Source of the DNA: Candidatus Doudnabacteria bacterium
Lineage (GTDB): Bacteria > Patescibacteriota > Doudnabacteria > UBA920 > 2-01-FULL-50-11
Length of the DNA: 11,604 bases
Assembly (NCBI GenBank): GCA_016205055.1
Contig: JACQJK010000043.1
Location: forward strand, 1 to 11,604
Reading direction: 5' to 3'
Made by a program: the position numbers and the translations under genes. Under the pieces are notes generated by a model. The model was not told where the DNA came from, did not search any database, and saw only the letters and a program-made list of their open reading frames with translations. Each line of letters begins with the position of its first letter. The first letter of the stretch is position 1. This document shows positions 1 through 5,579 of the stretch, in pieces.

Positions 1-82
1 GGGGAGGCAAGGGGAGGGTGATAAATAATGCTCATGTTTATGGCTCTCCACCCCTCCCTCACCCTCCCCCTCAAGGGGAGGG
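1..82. repeat. GC-rich palindromic repeat cluster at left edge
   Basis: The stretch is dominated by G-runs on the left (1-20) and C-runs on the right (50-72), which are complementary to each other. A perfect local hairpin has 8-bp arms at 62-69 (CCCTCCCC) and 75-82 (GGGGAGGG) with loop CTCAA. No T tract follows on either strand, so it is not a classical terminator. Such palindromes are common between genes in Patescibacteria genomes. The element may continue beyond the window. Bases 83-238 show no gene I would support apart from the repeat at 122-147. Confidence 0.6.
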
Positions 83-121
83 AATCAAACGCGTAAGTCC
101 TATATTCTCCTATTCGCCCCA

Positions 122-147
122 GTCCGCCAGAGGCGGACGGGGCGGAC
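122..147. repeat. GTCCGCC palindrome, copy 1
   Basis: GTCCGCC (122-128), loop AGA, GGCGGAC (132-138), then a second GGCGGAC at 141-147. The left arm can therefore pair with either right arm. The same 7-bp arms recur at 1237-1253, and a degenerate relative lies at 3298-3316, so this is a small dispersed repeat and not a unique hairpin. Confidence 0.65.
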
Positions 148-238
148 GCGAATGAGAGCAGAAAAATTTTTCTCGCTAACTACGCGAACATTCACCTGAT
201 GGTTCAAATCTAGAAATCGCCCCTCGGCATTCGCCGTT

Positions 239-1045
239 TCAATCAAACGTGCCGGATAAAACATAGCCGGAAGTTTCTCCTGCAACGATAAATTCCGAAC
301 GGTGTCCCCGCGCCAAAAATCCGTCCCAGGTCTTAAACCCGTATTTTTTTCCTTCCGCAATCAAAAAAACTGTGCCGTTGTCGTTGACCAGGGTGCCGTC
401 GCGGTAACCGAGATTTTTAAGAATTTTCAACCGCTTATCCAGTTCATTGGCATAATAAACCTCCGCAAAGTCGTAACCGTGGGAATCAAACACCGCGACC
501 GACGGAAACGCCGCCAAACCGCCAGCGATAACCAGAAAAACCGTGCCGTCGATGTTCACAAGCGCACCCGGCGGCCGAGAATTATAAAGGAAATTAAAAT
601 CAATCGCCGCGGCCTTGTCATAACTGGACAAGTCAACTTCATAGTATCCCCTCCCCTCCAGCCCGGCCATGTAAACCTCGGTGAGCGAAGGAAACGGATG
701 CGCGCCATCTTCAAACAAATAATACATGGTTATCCCGTCGGCTCGGTCCAGCACCACCGATCCTGCCCGCATCCTCATCCGCTCCCCTTCCGGCAATTTC
801 ATGTCTTGTGCATTGGCCGGCAAAACCATGCTAAAAACATAACCATGAGAAAAAAACTCCTCTTCTGAAGGGAAACCGCGGCGCTTTCCGCCTTCAATTA
901 AATAAACCGTGCCTGAATCGATGACTAGTTCTCCGGCTTTATGAGCGCTCACAGGAGTGTCCACCGCGCGTGTAACAAAGGAGGGGCTCGGCAGGATGAG
1001 AAAAGCCACCCCGAGAAGCAAAACGAATATTATTTTTAATTTCAT
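239..1045 (-). CDS. secreted protein with four short tandem repeats, function unknown
   Basis: 268 residues. The N-terminus (MKLK followed by a hydrophobic stretch to about residue 23, then SFVTRAVDT) reads as a signal peptide, so the protein is probably exported. The mature part has four copies of a unit of about 50 residues beginning near residues 38, 94, 159 and 216. The shared pattern is G-[ST]-x-V-x-x-x-G-T-V-[FY]-L-I-x-x-G-x-x-x-x-F-[PK]-[ST], then F-x-[AS]-x-G-[YH]. Copy 2 is the most diverged. I do not recognise a named enzyme domain, and no catalytic motif is visible. Repeats of this look occur in surface proteins of Patescibacteria, where they are unassigned; a binding or structural role at the cell surface is an inference. 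The start is supported by a consensus promoter just upstream and a GAGG close to the ATG. The gene ends with TGA, and the C-terminus ends neatly after repeat 4. Confidence 0.85.
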   Translation of the reverse strand: MKLKIIFVLLLGVAFLILPSPSFVTRAVDTPVSAHKAGELVIDSGTVYLIEGGKRRGFPSEEEFFSHGYVFSMVLPANAQDMKLPEGERMRMRAGSVVLDRADGITMYYLFEDGAHPFPSLTEVYMAGLEGRGYYEVDLSSYDKAAAIDFNFLYNSRPPGALVNIDGTVFLVIAGGLAAFPSVAVFDSHGYDFAEVYYANELDKRLKILKNLGYRDGTLVNDNGTVFLIAEGKKYGFKTWDGFLARGHRSEFIVAGETSGYVLSGTFD

Positions 1046-1067
1046 AACCTCAAGTTTCCTTAGACCA

Positions 1068-1095
1068 ATTATAGGATAGATTTTTAAAAAAGCAA
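1068..1095 (-). promoter_or_regulatory. sigma70-type promoter for the 239-1045 gene
   Basis: Read on the minus strand: TTGCTT (1090-1095), 16-base spacer, perfect TATAAT (1068-1073). Transcription would start near 1061, leaving a leader of only about 16 bases before the ATG at 1045. The gene therefore need not depend on read-through from rsmA. Confidence 0.6.
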
Positions 1096-1178
1096 AATCC
1101 GGGCGCTACTTGCCATGTATAACTCTAACATACGATCGTTGCTTTGAGTCATACAGAGAACTTTTATCCGCCTCCGCC

Positions 1179-1217
1179 CCTTCGACTTACGCTCCCTTCG
1201 ACTTACGCCCGAGGGCG
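1179..1217. repeat. tandem CCTTCGACTTACGC repeat plus palindrome
   Basis: CCTTCGACTTACGC occurs at 1179-1192 and again at 1195-1208 (period 16). The second copy runs into the palindrome CGCCC-GA-GGGCG (1206-1217). The core TTCGACT is shared with repeats at 1873-1882, 8212-8221 and (complement) 9651-9661, so this is probably a degenerate member of the same dispersed family. Confidence 0.5.
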
Positions 1218-1236
1218 TTTCCGCCCGAACACCACG

Positions 1237-1253
1237 GTCCGCCTAGGGCGGAC
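1237..1253. repeat. GTCCGCC palindrome, copy 2
   Basis: GTCCGCC (1237-1243), loop TAG, GGCGGAC (1247-1253); arms identical to copy 1 at 122-138. It sits about 30 bases after the rsmA stop codon on the minus strand. No T tract follows in that direction, so a terminator role is not supported by sequence. Confidence 0.65.
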
Positions 1254-1285
1254 GAAGAAGGTTAGCCATGGGGCTCCATAGTCGC

Positions 1286-2239
1286 TCAGAATTTCTTGTG
1301 GGCTTGGAGAAAAAGAAACAGCTTTTGCCACTGCGCCATTGACAGCTCCTGTGCTCTAGCAAGTTGATTCAAACCCGCTTGCGCAAGCAGGCGGTGAACT
1401 TGGAGTTTATCGATTCTCAACCCGGCCGCCAGGTTGTTGGCCAAAGTTTTGCGGCGAGCCGCAAAACCAATACGCAACAACCGAAAGAGCACTTCGCTTT
1501 CAGGAAACAACGGCCGGGAAAACATGTCGATTTTCAAGATTGCCGAATCAACTTTGGGAACGGGAAAAAAAGCGGTCCGGGGCACGCTGCTGACGATCTG
1601 GGGCTTTCCGAAAATTTGCACGCTTGCCGCCAGCATGCTCATCCGGCCGGGTTTTGCCGCGACCCGCTCGGCCACTTCTTTCTGCACTAACAGCACGACC
1701 AGCGCCGGGCGCAGGGGCGCGCTGAACAGCCGCCTAAAAATTTTTCCAGTCAAGTTATAAGGAATGTTCGCCACGCATTTGTAGTCCATGATTTTTCCCA
1801 AATGAACCTCTATGTTCTCTGTCCTAGCCAGATGATCTGATCGGACAAGCCCCGGCCCGCGCGCGGATCTTTGCCCCTCGACTCCGGTCGGGGTTTTCAC
1901 GGTTGCACCGCGCAAATAGCTTAAAAAATCGCTTTTCAAAAAATCTTCACCGACTATGCTCAAATTTTTCCAAGCCCGGCAACTTTCGACGAGCGCGGGC
2001 AGCAATTGCCGATCGCTTTCAAAAGCAACCACGCGCGCCGCGTGCCTGGCTAATTCGCGCGTCAAAACTCCCAATCCCGCGCCGATTTCCAGCACACAAT
2101 CGTTTTCGTGCAAATTTGCGGTGCCGACAATCTCTGCCAAAACCGATTCATCGATTAAAAAATTCTGCCCTAGGGTTTTGTTGGGCGAAATACCGGCCTC
2201 TCTCAAGTGGCTTTTTAATTTTCGAATTTCTGAATCCAT
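1286..2239 (-). CDS. rsmA: 16S rRNA (adenine1518-N6/adenine1519-N6)-dimethyltransferase
   Basis: 317 residues. RsmA (KsgA) uses S-adenosylmethionine to dimethylate two adjacent adenines in the 3'-terminal hairpin of 16S rRNA late in 30S assembly. Family marks are all present: GQNFL at 24-28, the SAM-binding loop EIGAGLGVLT at 51-60, acidic residue E74 after the second strand, the catalytic N-I-P-Y-N-L at 158-163, and FFPVPKVDSAIL at 224-235 leading to the C-terminal helical domain. The protein is longer than the usual 260-280 residues because about 37 residues (roughly 111-147) lie between the EDFLKSD strand and the N-I-P-Y motif, where homologues have a short loop; see the separate repeat entry. 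The ATG has a GGGGA about 4 bases upstream. It lies 97 bases after the G5/RlpA-like gene on the same strand, so co-transcription is possible. Confidence 0.95.
   Translation of the reverse strand: MDSEIRKLKSHLREAGISPNKTLGQNFLIDESVLAEIVGTANLHENDCVLEIGAGLGVLTRELARHAARVVAFESDRQLLPALVESCRAWKNLSIVGEDFLKSDFLSYLRGATVKTPTGVEGQRSARGPGLVRSDHLARTENIEVHLGKIMDYKCVANIPYNLTGKIFRRLFSAPLRPALVVLLVQKEVAERVAAKPGRMSMLAASVQIFGKPQIVSSVPRTAFFPVPKVDSAILKIDMFSRPLFPESEVLFRLLRIGFAARRKTLANNLAAGLRIDKLQVHRLLAQAGLNQLARAQELSMAQWQKLFLFLQAHKKF
1799..1909 (-). repeat. palindromic repeat translated in frame inside rsmA
   Basis: This stretch encodes residues 111-147 of RsmA, rich in G, R, T and S and unlike any part of the fold. 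On the plus strand it holds the inverted repeat TGTCC...GGACA with a nested CAGAT/ATCTG palindrome around 1816-1844, and CCCC-T-CGAC / GTCG-GGG around 1871-1888. The core CTCGACTCCGG is shared with the repeats at 8212-8221 and 9650-9661. Boundaries are approximate, taken from where the expected RsmA sequence stops and resumes. Confidence 0.55.
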
Positions 2240-2253
2240 TTTTCCCCAGATTA

Positions 2254-2325
2254 GTAACTCGTAACTTGTAACACAGCGTATTTGACGAATTCTTTATTTA
2301 AGTGTTACGTGTTGCAGGTTACGAG
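2254..2325. repeat. inverted array of GTAACNN heptamers
   Basis: Left arm: three heptamers GTAACTC, GTAACTT, GTAACAC at 2254-2274. Right arm: GTGTTAC (2302-2308), a GTGTTGC variant, then GTTACGAG (2318-2325). The outer arms CTCGTAAC (2258-2265) and GTTACGAG are perfectly complementary, as are GTAACAC (2268-2274) and GTGTTAC; the AT-rich centre (2275-2301) would be the loop. It fills almost the whole spacer between the 2337-3287 gene and rsmA, and a transcript through it would form a long interrupted hairpin just before rsmA. Confidence 0.6.
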
Positions 2326-2336
2326 TGAAATTTTTG

Positions 2337-3287
2337 CTACTGTTTCAATTTTTCCACTTTCACTTCCACTACACCGGCGCTCAAAGGGGCAAGCAGGCGA
2401 AACGCTTCCGCGTCCAAATCAATCAAACGATCCCGGTGGATTTGCTGATTGGGCCCGCGGTCGTTGACCGTGACGATCATCGAGCGGCCGGAGTTTTGAT
2501 CGGTCACCTGCAAAAAACTCCCCATGGGAAAATTCGGATGCGCGGCGCACAAACATTTTTTATAAACATACCAGCTTGCCCGGCCGTACTCGTAGCTTTC
2601 CGCCTCTATCCGGCTGCCTTGGCTGACTATTTCAGTTTGAGCACGCAGGGTCACTTGAGAGGCAAGTTTTTTCCGCGAAACTTCCTTGCCGTTTTTATAG
2701 CGCACCGAATAGCGGACTTCGACGCGGCCCTCAACGCCGCTTTGCAAGATTACTTCCTGCCCGTAAAGCTCTCTTGGGTCCACAACCACCTCGCGCAAAA
2801 ACGGGAGCGTTTCCGCCACTGTTTCCTCCCGGGTTTGCATGCGGTCAATGCGAATTTCCAAGCCGGAGAAACTTGCGGTTGGCGCATCCGGGGAAAGTAA
2901 ATCGTCCGCGTTGAGCATAATATCTTGTTCGGCCAAAATTTCCCCAACTGTCAGCGCCGTGGAAACGACTTCGACCTTGTGCCCGGCATCGTTGATGATG
3001 ACCGGTAAGGCCGGGTGGTAACGGATGACCATGCCGCTTTGGAGTATATCCTCCGGTTCCCGGCTGATCACCGCCGGCTGGCTAAGCAACCCTTGCTCTA
3101 TTAACAGGCCGTGTACGTCTGTGGCATAAGTTACGACTTGATAAGAAAAACCGCCGGTGGTTATCTTGACCAACTTAGCCGCGGCGGGTTGAGGCGGCGA
3201 CCAAACCGTTAAAATGTGTCCGGCAAGCAACCCGAAAATTACCAACAGGATATATCGCCAGAATGCTTTATCCATCATCTTTTTCAA
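2337..3287 (-). CDS. membrane-anchored G5 / RlpA-like double-psi barrel cell wall protein
   Basis: 316 residues. Order of parts: one hydrophobic anchor or uncleaved signal (about 10-30); two DUF348/YabE-like units (about 45-75 and 104-137, the second with T-V-G-E-I-L-A-E); a G5 domain (about 152-225); and a C-terminal RlpA-like double-psi beta-barrel (about 234-312) with ASWY at 237-240 and VNDRGP at 274-279, which carries the family's conserved acidic residue D276. Proteins of the YabE/RpfB type bind or cut peptidoglycan; RlpA-like barrels include lytic transglycosylases (RlpA) and 3D-type relatives. Cell wall remodelling outside the membrane is likely, but the exact cleavage is not shown by sequence. 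The start codon is probably TTG (3285-3287), with a GGAGG about 8 bases upstream; ATG codons at residues 4 and 5 are alternatives. It is divergent from the LysM-M23 gene across an 840-base spacer. Confidence 0.85.
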   Translation of the reverse strand: MKKMMDKAFWRYILLVIFGLLAGHILTVWSPPQPAAAKLVKITTGGFSYQVVTYATDVHGLLIEQGLLSQPAVISREPEDILQSGMVIRYHPALPVIINDAGHKVEVVSTALTVGEILAEQDIMLNADDLLSPDAPTASFSGLEIRIDRMQTREETVAETLPFLREVVVDPRELYGQEVILQSGVEGRVEVRYSVRYKNGKEVSRKKLASQVTLRAQTEIVSQGSRIEAESYEYGRASWYVYKKCLCAAHPNFPMGSFLQVTDQNSGRSMIVTVNDRGPNQQIHRDRLIDLDAEAFRLLAPLSAGVVEVKVEKLKQ

Positions 3288-3290
3288 CTG

Positions 3291-3323
3291 CTCCCCCTCC
3301 GCCTTGGTCGGACGGACGGGGAG
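3291..3323. repeat. TCCGCC-type palindrome overlapping a start region
   Basis: CTCCCC (3291-3296) pairs with GGGGAG (3318-3323), and TCCG (3298-3301) with CGGA (3313-3316). It contains TCCGCC...GGTCGGACGGA, a degenerate relative of the palindromes at 122 and 1237. Its minus-strand sequence GGAGGGGGAG also supplies the Shine-Dalgarno sequence of the gene starting at 3287, so folding of the hairpin could mask the ribosome binding site. Confidence 0.5.
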
Positions 3324-3369
3324 GAATACGGTCTGGGCGGCCGTAAAAAATTATTCCCTATTCACTTTC

Positions 3370-3375
3370 ATTATA
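3370..3375 (-). promoter_or_regulatory. -10 element for the G5/RlpA-like gene
   Basis: A perfect TATAAT on the minus strand about 83 bases before the start codon. The expected -35 position reads TCTCTA, which is poor, so the promoter may be weak or activator-dependent. The leader would include the palindrome at 3291-3323. Confidence 0.4.
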
Positions 3376-3538
3376 CGATGAAGCAAGATTTTTAGAGATC
3401 CCCATATCGGTCAAACAAGCAGATTTAATTCGGCTTAATTTGGCTAAAAAATTTTCCTGTGGACAAAAACAATACTTAAATAACGGCTAACTCTAGCCAA
3501 AAAAATAATCAATGCCCACGCTTCTCACACTAACATCA

Positions 3539-3567
3539 TTGACCCGTCAAACGCCTGCTGATAAGCT
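3539..3567 (+). promoter_or_regulatory. possible promoter with TTGAC palindrome for the LysM-M23 transcript
   Basis: TTGACC (3539-3544), 17-base spacer, TAAGCT (3562-3567); the -10 is weak but is preceded by TG. The -35 overlaps an inverted repeat TTGAC-CC-GTCAA (3539-3550) that could be an operator. A second candidate is TTGAAA (3581-3586), 18 bases, TAAATA (3605-3610). Neither is strong. The rest of 3376-3597 is AT-rich and shows no gene. Confidence 0.25.
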
Positions 3568-3597
3568 TAGTGGTGTAAATTTGAAAAACCATTTAAG

Positions 3598-3625
3598 AAT
3601 AGACTAAATACTAGTCTATTTTTAA
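3598..3625 (+). terminator. hairpin followed by T tract (terminator- or attenuator-like)
   Basis: AATAGACTA (3598-3606), loop AATAC, TAGTCTATT (3612-3620), with the T run 3619-3623. The stem is 9 perfect base pairs but AT-rich. No plus-strand gene lies upstream. It could stop stray transcripts, act as an early attenuator if transcription starts upstream at 3539-3567, or bind a regulator as DNA. Confidence 0.35.
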
Positions 3626-4126
3626 TTGCTCTGACGCACTCTTTGGAAAGGTAAGGGTTTCCAGCAAAGGGCAGGTTCACCCCGCCCCGCAGGAAGCCAC
3701 AACCGCGACAGTGGGACACCCAAACGTGGTGTCCCGTAAACTCATGGAACAGTAGATCACCTTTCCCCAAGGGTGATAACGAGGGACCACAACTCTAGGA
3801 TAGGACCGTGGAGTGGGGTTCGCTAAAGCCGCTAAAAGTAAACTTTCTCCAACTTTGAACTCCTTGCGTCTGCCCAACAACTCAACACCTGACAGAACGA
3901 AACAGTTTCGGCGAGCATCTCAAAAAGCCGGGTGGTCCTCGGCCGCTAATGCTTACTTGAATTTGCAAGCAAACCCCGTTGCCACTCGCGACGTTACGTC
4001 GGAGTGGCGTTTGGGCCATTCACTTCGCGTTTTTAAAGACCGATCAGCCATGGGTTTACACCCGCGTCCGTCTGGTAACGGGATAAACACTGACCGAGCA
4101 AAAAGCCGTCATGCTTGGGGATCGAA
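3626..4126 (+). ncRNA. candidate large structured RNA leader of the LysM-M23 gene, class unknown
   Basis: Several helices can be drawn by eye. Local hairpins: GGGACACC/GGTGTCCC (3713-3735, 8 bp), ATCACC/GGTGAT (3756-3777), CGAAA/TTTCG (3898-3910), GCCG/CGGC (3927-3943), GCCACTC/GAGTGGC with inner GACG/CGTC (3981-4008), and a long stem with CGATCAG/CTGACCG (one mismatch), GTTTA/TAAAC and CCCG/CGGG (4041-4096). A longer-range helix GGGGTTcGC (3815-3823) with GCaAACCCC (3969-3977) would enclose two of them. TTGCTC (3626-3631) could pair with GAGCAA (4096-4101) to close the whole. A small hairpin AAGC/GCTT (4103-4116) ends next to the GGGG that serves as ribosome binding site. I checked for marks of c-di-AMP (ydaO), cobalamin, T-box, RNase P, tmRNA and SRP RNA and found none convincing. 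LysM and M23 wall hydrolase genes are known targets of leader RNAs such as the c-di-AMP riboswitch, so a regulatory leader is plausible. Folding and conservation are untested. Confidence 0.5.
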
Positions 4127-4127
4127 A

Positions 4128-5429
4128 ATGCGCTCCATGCGGCAAATCGCCGTCCGCTTGCTGAAACGGGTAACTGGCACTATTCAGCTGTCCCGGTTCA
4201 CAACCGGATTCATTACCCGCACCGGCTACCTGCGGCCGCACCTGGTACAGCTGAAACCCAAAGATTCTTTTTCTTCCTGGAAGAAGAATTTTTTTAAGTT
4301 CGGCCTAGAACTGAACATTGCCCTGCTTATTCTGTTCACGGTGTCAATGAACGGGCGGCTAACGAAGGTGGAAAAAACCGATACTCCTAAAAGCCGATTC
4401 TTAACTTACCTAGTTGCCCATCCTGGCTACAATCCGCTGATGATAGACAAAATTGGCACGGAGAACATTACCCTTGACCCCGAAGCCAGCTTCATCAATA
4501 AAGTGCAAGCCGCCTCCTTAGACCCTCTGACCACTGGCGGGGCGGCGGAGTTGGTAAAAGCTGGCCCGAGTCAACCTAAAAATGAACTTTTGCTGGTTTC
4601 TGCCGACAGCGTGATCACCAAACCAAACCTGGCCACCCGCGACGCCGGAAAAAATCGAGACATTCAAGACTACCTGGTAAAAACCGGCGACTCGGTCAGT
4701 CAAATCGCGAGTACCTTTGGAGTTTCGGTGCAAACTGTCATGTATGAGAATAAAATCGCCGACGGCGATTACATCCAGCCCGGACAGGTTTTAAAAATCC
4801 TCCCCACCACCGGCATTAAACACACGATCCGCGCGGGAGAAACGATTTCCTCGATCGCAAAAAAATACCAAGTGGAAGAAGAGGTAATTCTGGAATTCAA
4901 CCAAATAGAAATCCCCGACGACATCGAGACTGGAGAAATCCTGATTATCCCCGAAGGGAGAATTCAGCTGCCGCCCGCCCGACAATCACAAATCGCCTCC
5001 TTAAACCGCGTCGATATTAAACAAGCGCAAATCCCGGCTGACTTCGTGGGCGGCGCGGGAGACCTGCTCTGGCCGCTTTCTGTCCACAACGTCACCCAGC
5101 GGTTCTCCTCACGGCACAAGGGCGTTGACATCAGCAACGGGCAACGCCCGCAATTCTGGGCGGCGCAAACCGGAATCGTGGAATTGTCCGGCTGGCAAGC
5201 GGGCTACGGCAAAACGATCGTTATCAACCACGGCAATGGCGTGCAAACTCGCTATGCCCACGCTTCGGAACTTTACGTCACGGCCGGCGACAGGGTGGAG
5301 CATGGTCAAACCATCGGCCGGGTCGGCAACACCGGTCGCGTTTACGGCCGAACCGGAAACCATTTGCATTTCGAAGTTATAAAAAACGGCAGCAAAATTG
5401 ACCCGGAAAAATTTGTTGACGATGACTAA
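4128..5429 (+). CDS. membrane-anchored LysM-LysM-M23 peptidoglycan endopeptidase
   Basis: 433 residues from the ATG at 4128 (GGGGA about 7 bases upstream). The frame is open back to an ATG at 3813, but the added 105 residues look like translated RNA structure and are left out. A basic N-terminal region of about 55 residues precedes one membrane segment (about 57-75). After a linker come two LysM domains (about 181-227 and 230-277) that bind N-acetylglucosamine polymers, then an M23 (LytM/lysostaphin-type) metallopeptidase (about 312-425). The zinc ligands and catalytic residues are present: H330 and D334 in H-K-G-V-D, H378 in R-Y-A-H, H412 and H414 in H-L-H-F. It should cut peptide cross-links of peptidoglycan outside the membrane during growth or division. 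The rather long cytoplasmic tail is unusual for a simple anchor. The gene stands alone on the plus strand with a long leader, which suggests its own control. Confidence 0.92.
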   Translation: MRSMRQIAVRLLKRVTGTIQLSRFTTGFITRTGYLRPHLVQLKPKDSFSSWKKNFFKFGLELNIALLILFTVSMNGRLTKVEKTDTPKSRFLTYLVAHPGYNPLMIDKIGTENITLDPEASFINKVQAASLDPLTTGGAAELVKAGPSQPKNELLLVSADSVITKPNLATRDAGKNRDIQDYLVKTGDSVSQIASTFGVSVQTVMYENKIADGDYIQPGQVLKILPTTGIKHTIRAGETISSIAKKYQVEEEVILEFNQIEIPDDIETGEILIIPEGRIQLPPARQSQIASLNRVDIKQAQIPADFVGGAGDLLWPLSVHNVTQRFSSRHKGVDISNGQRPQFWAAQTGIVELSGWQAGYGKTIVINHGNGVQTRYAHASELYVTAGDRVEHGQTIGRVGNTGRVYGRTGNHLHFEVIKNGSKIDPEKFVDDD

Positions 5430-5579
5430 GCCCCAGAGCTTTACGGGACAACGCATAAGTATTCCACTGCCAAAGCCGCGGCTGCTATGCAGCAAGATTT
5501 GTGTGGATTAGTTTTCTGCACAATGTGTCTTTCGAAATCTTTAAGAAATGAAGAACTCTGAAAAAAGGTGCTGGGGTTT
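5430..5579. other. spacer between convergent genes with hairpins
   Basis: No gene. Plus-strand hairpins: GCTGC-TAT-GCAGC (5481-5493) and TTGTG/CACAA (5499-5523). CCCCAG just after the LysM-M23 stop (5431-5436) is complementary to CTGGGG (5571-5576), which is followed by TTTTT (5577-5581). A long-range stem closing the region before a T run could end the plus-strand transcript, but the loop is very long and the call is weak. The T run overlaps the last codon of the convergent gene. Confidence 0.3.

Noticed and set aside
100..360. 86-residue minus-strand reading frame at the left end
   Set aside because: It overlaps the C-terminal third of the 239-1045 gene in another frame, runs through the palindromic repeat, and has no recognisable domain or good start.
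3626..4126. c-di-AMP (ydaO) riboswitch, cobalamin riboswitch, RNase P RNA, tmRNA or SRP RNA
   Set aside because: I looked for the conserved core sequences of each from memory. Only scattered fragments matched (for example GACAGAAC at 3891-3898 resembling the RNase P 3' motif), without the partner elements in order.
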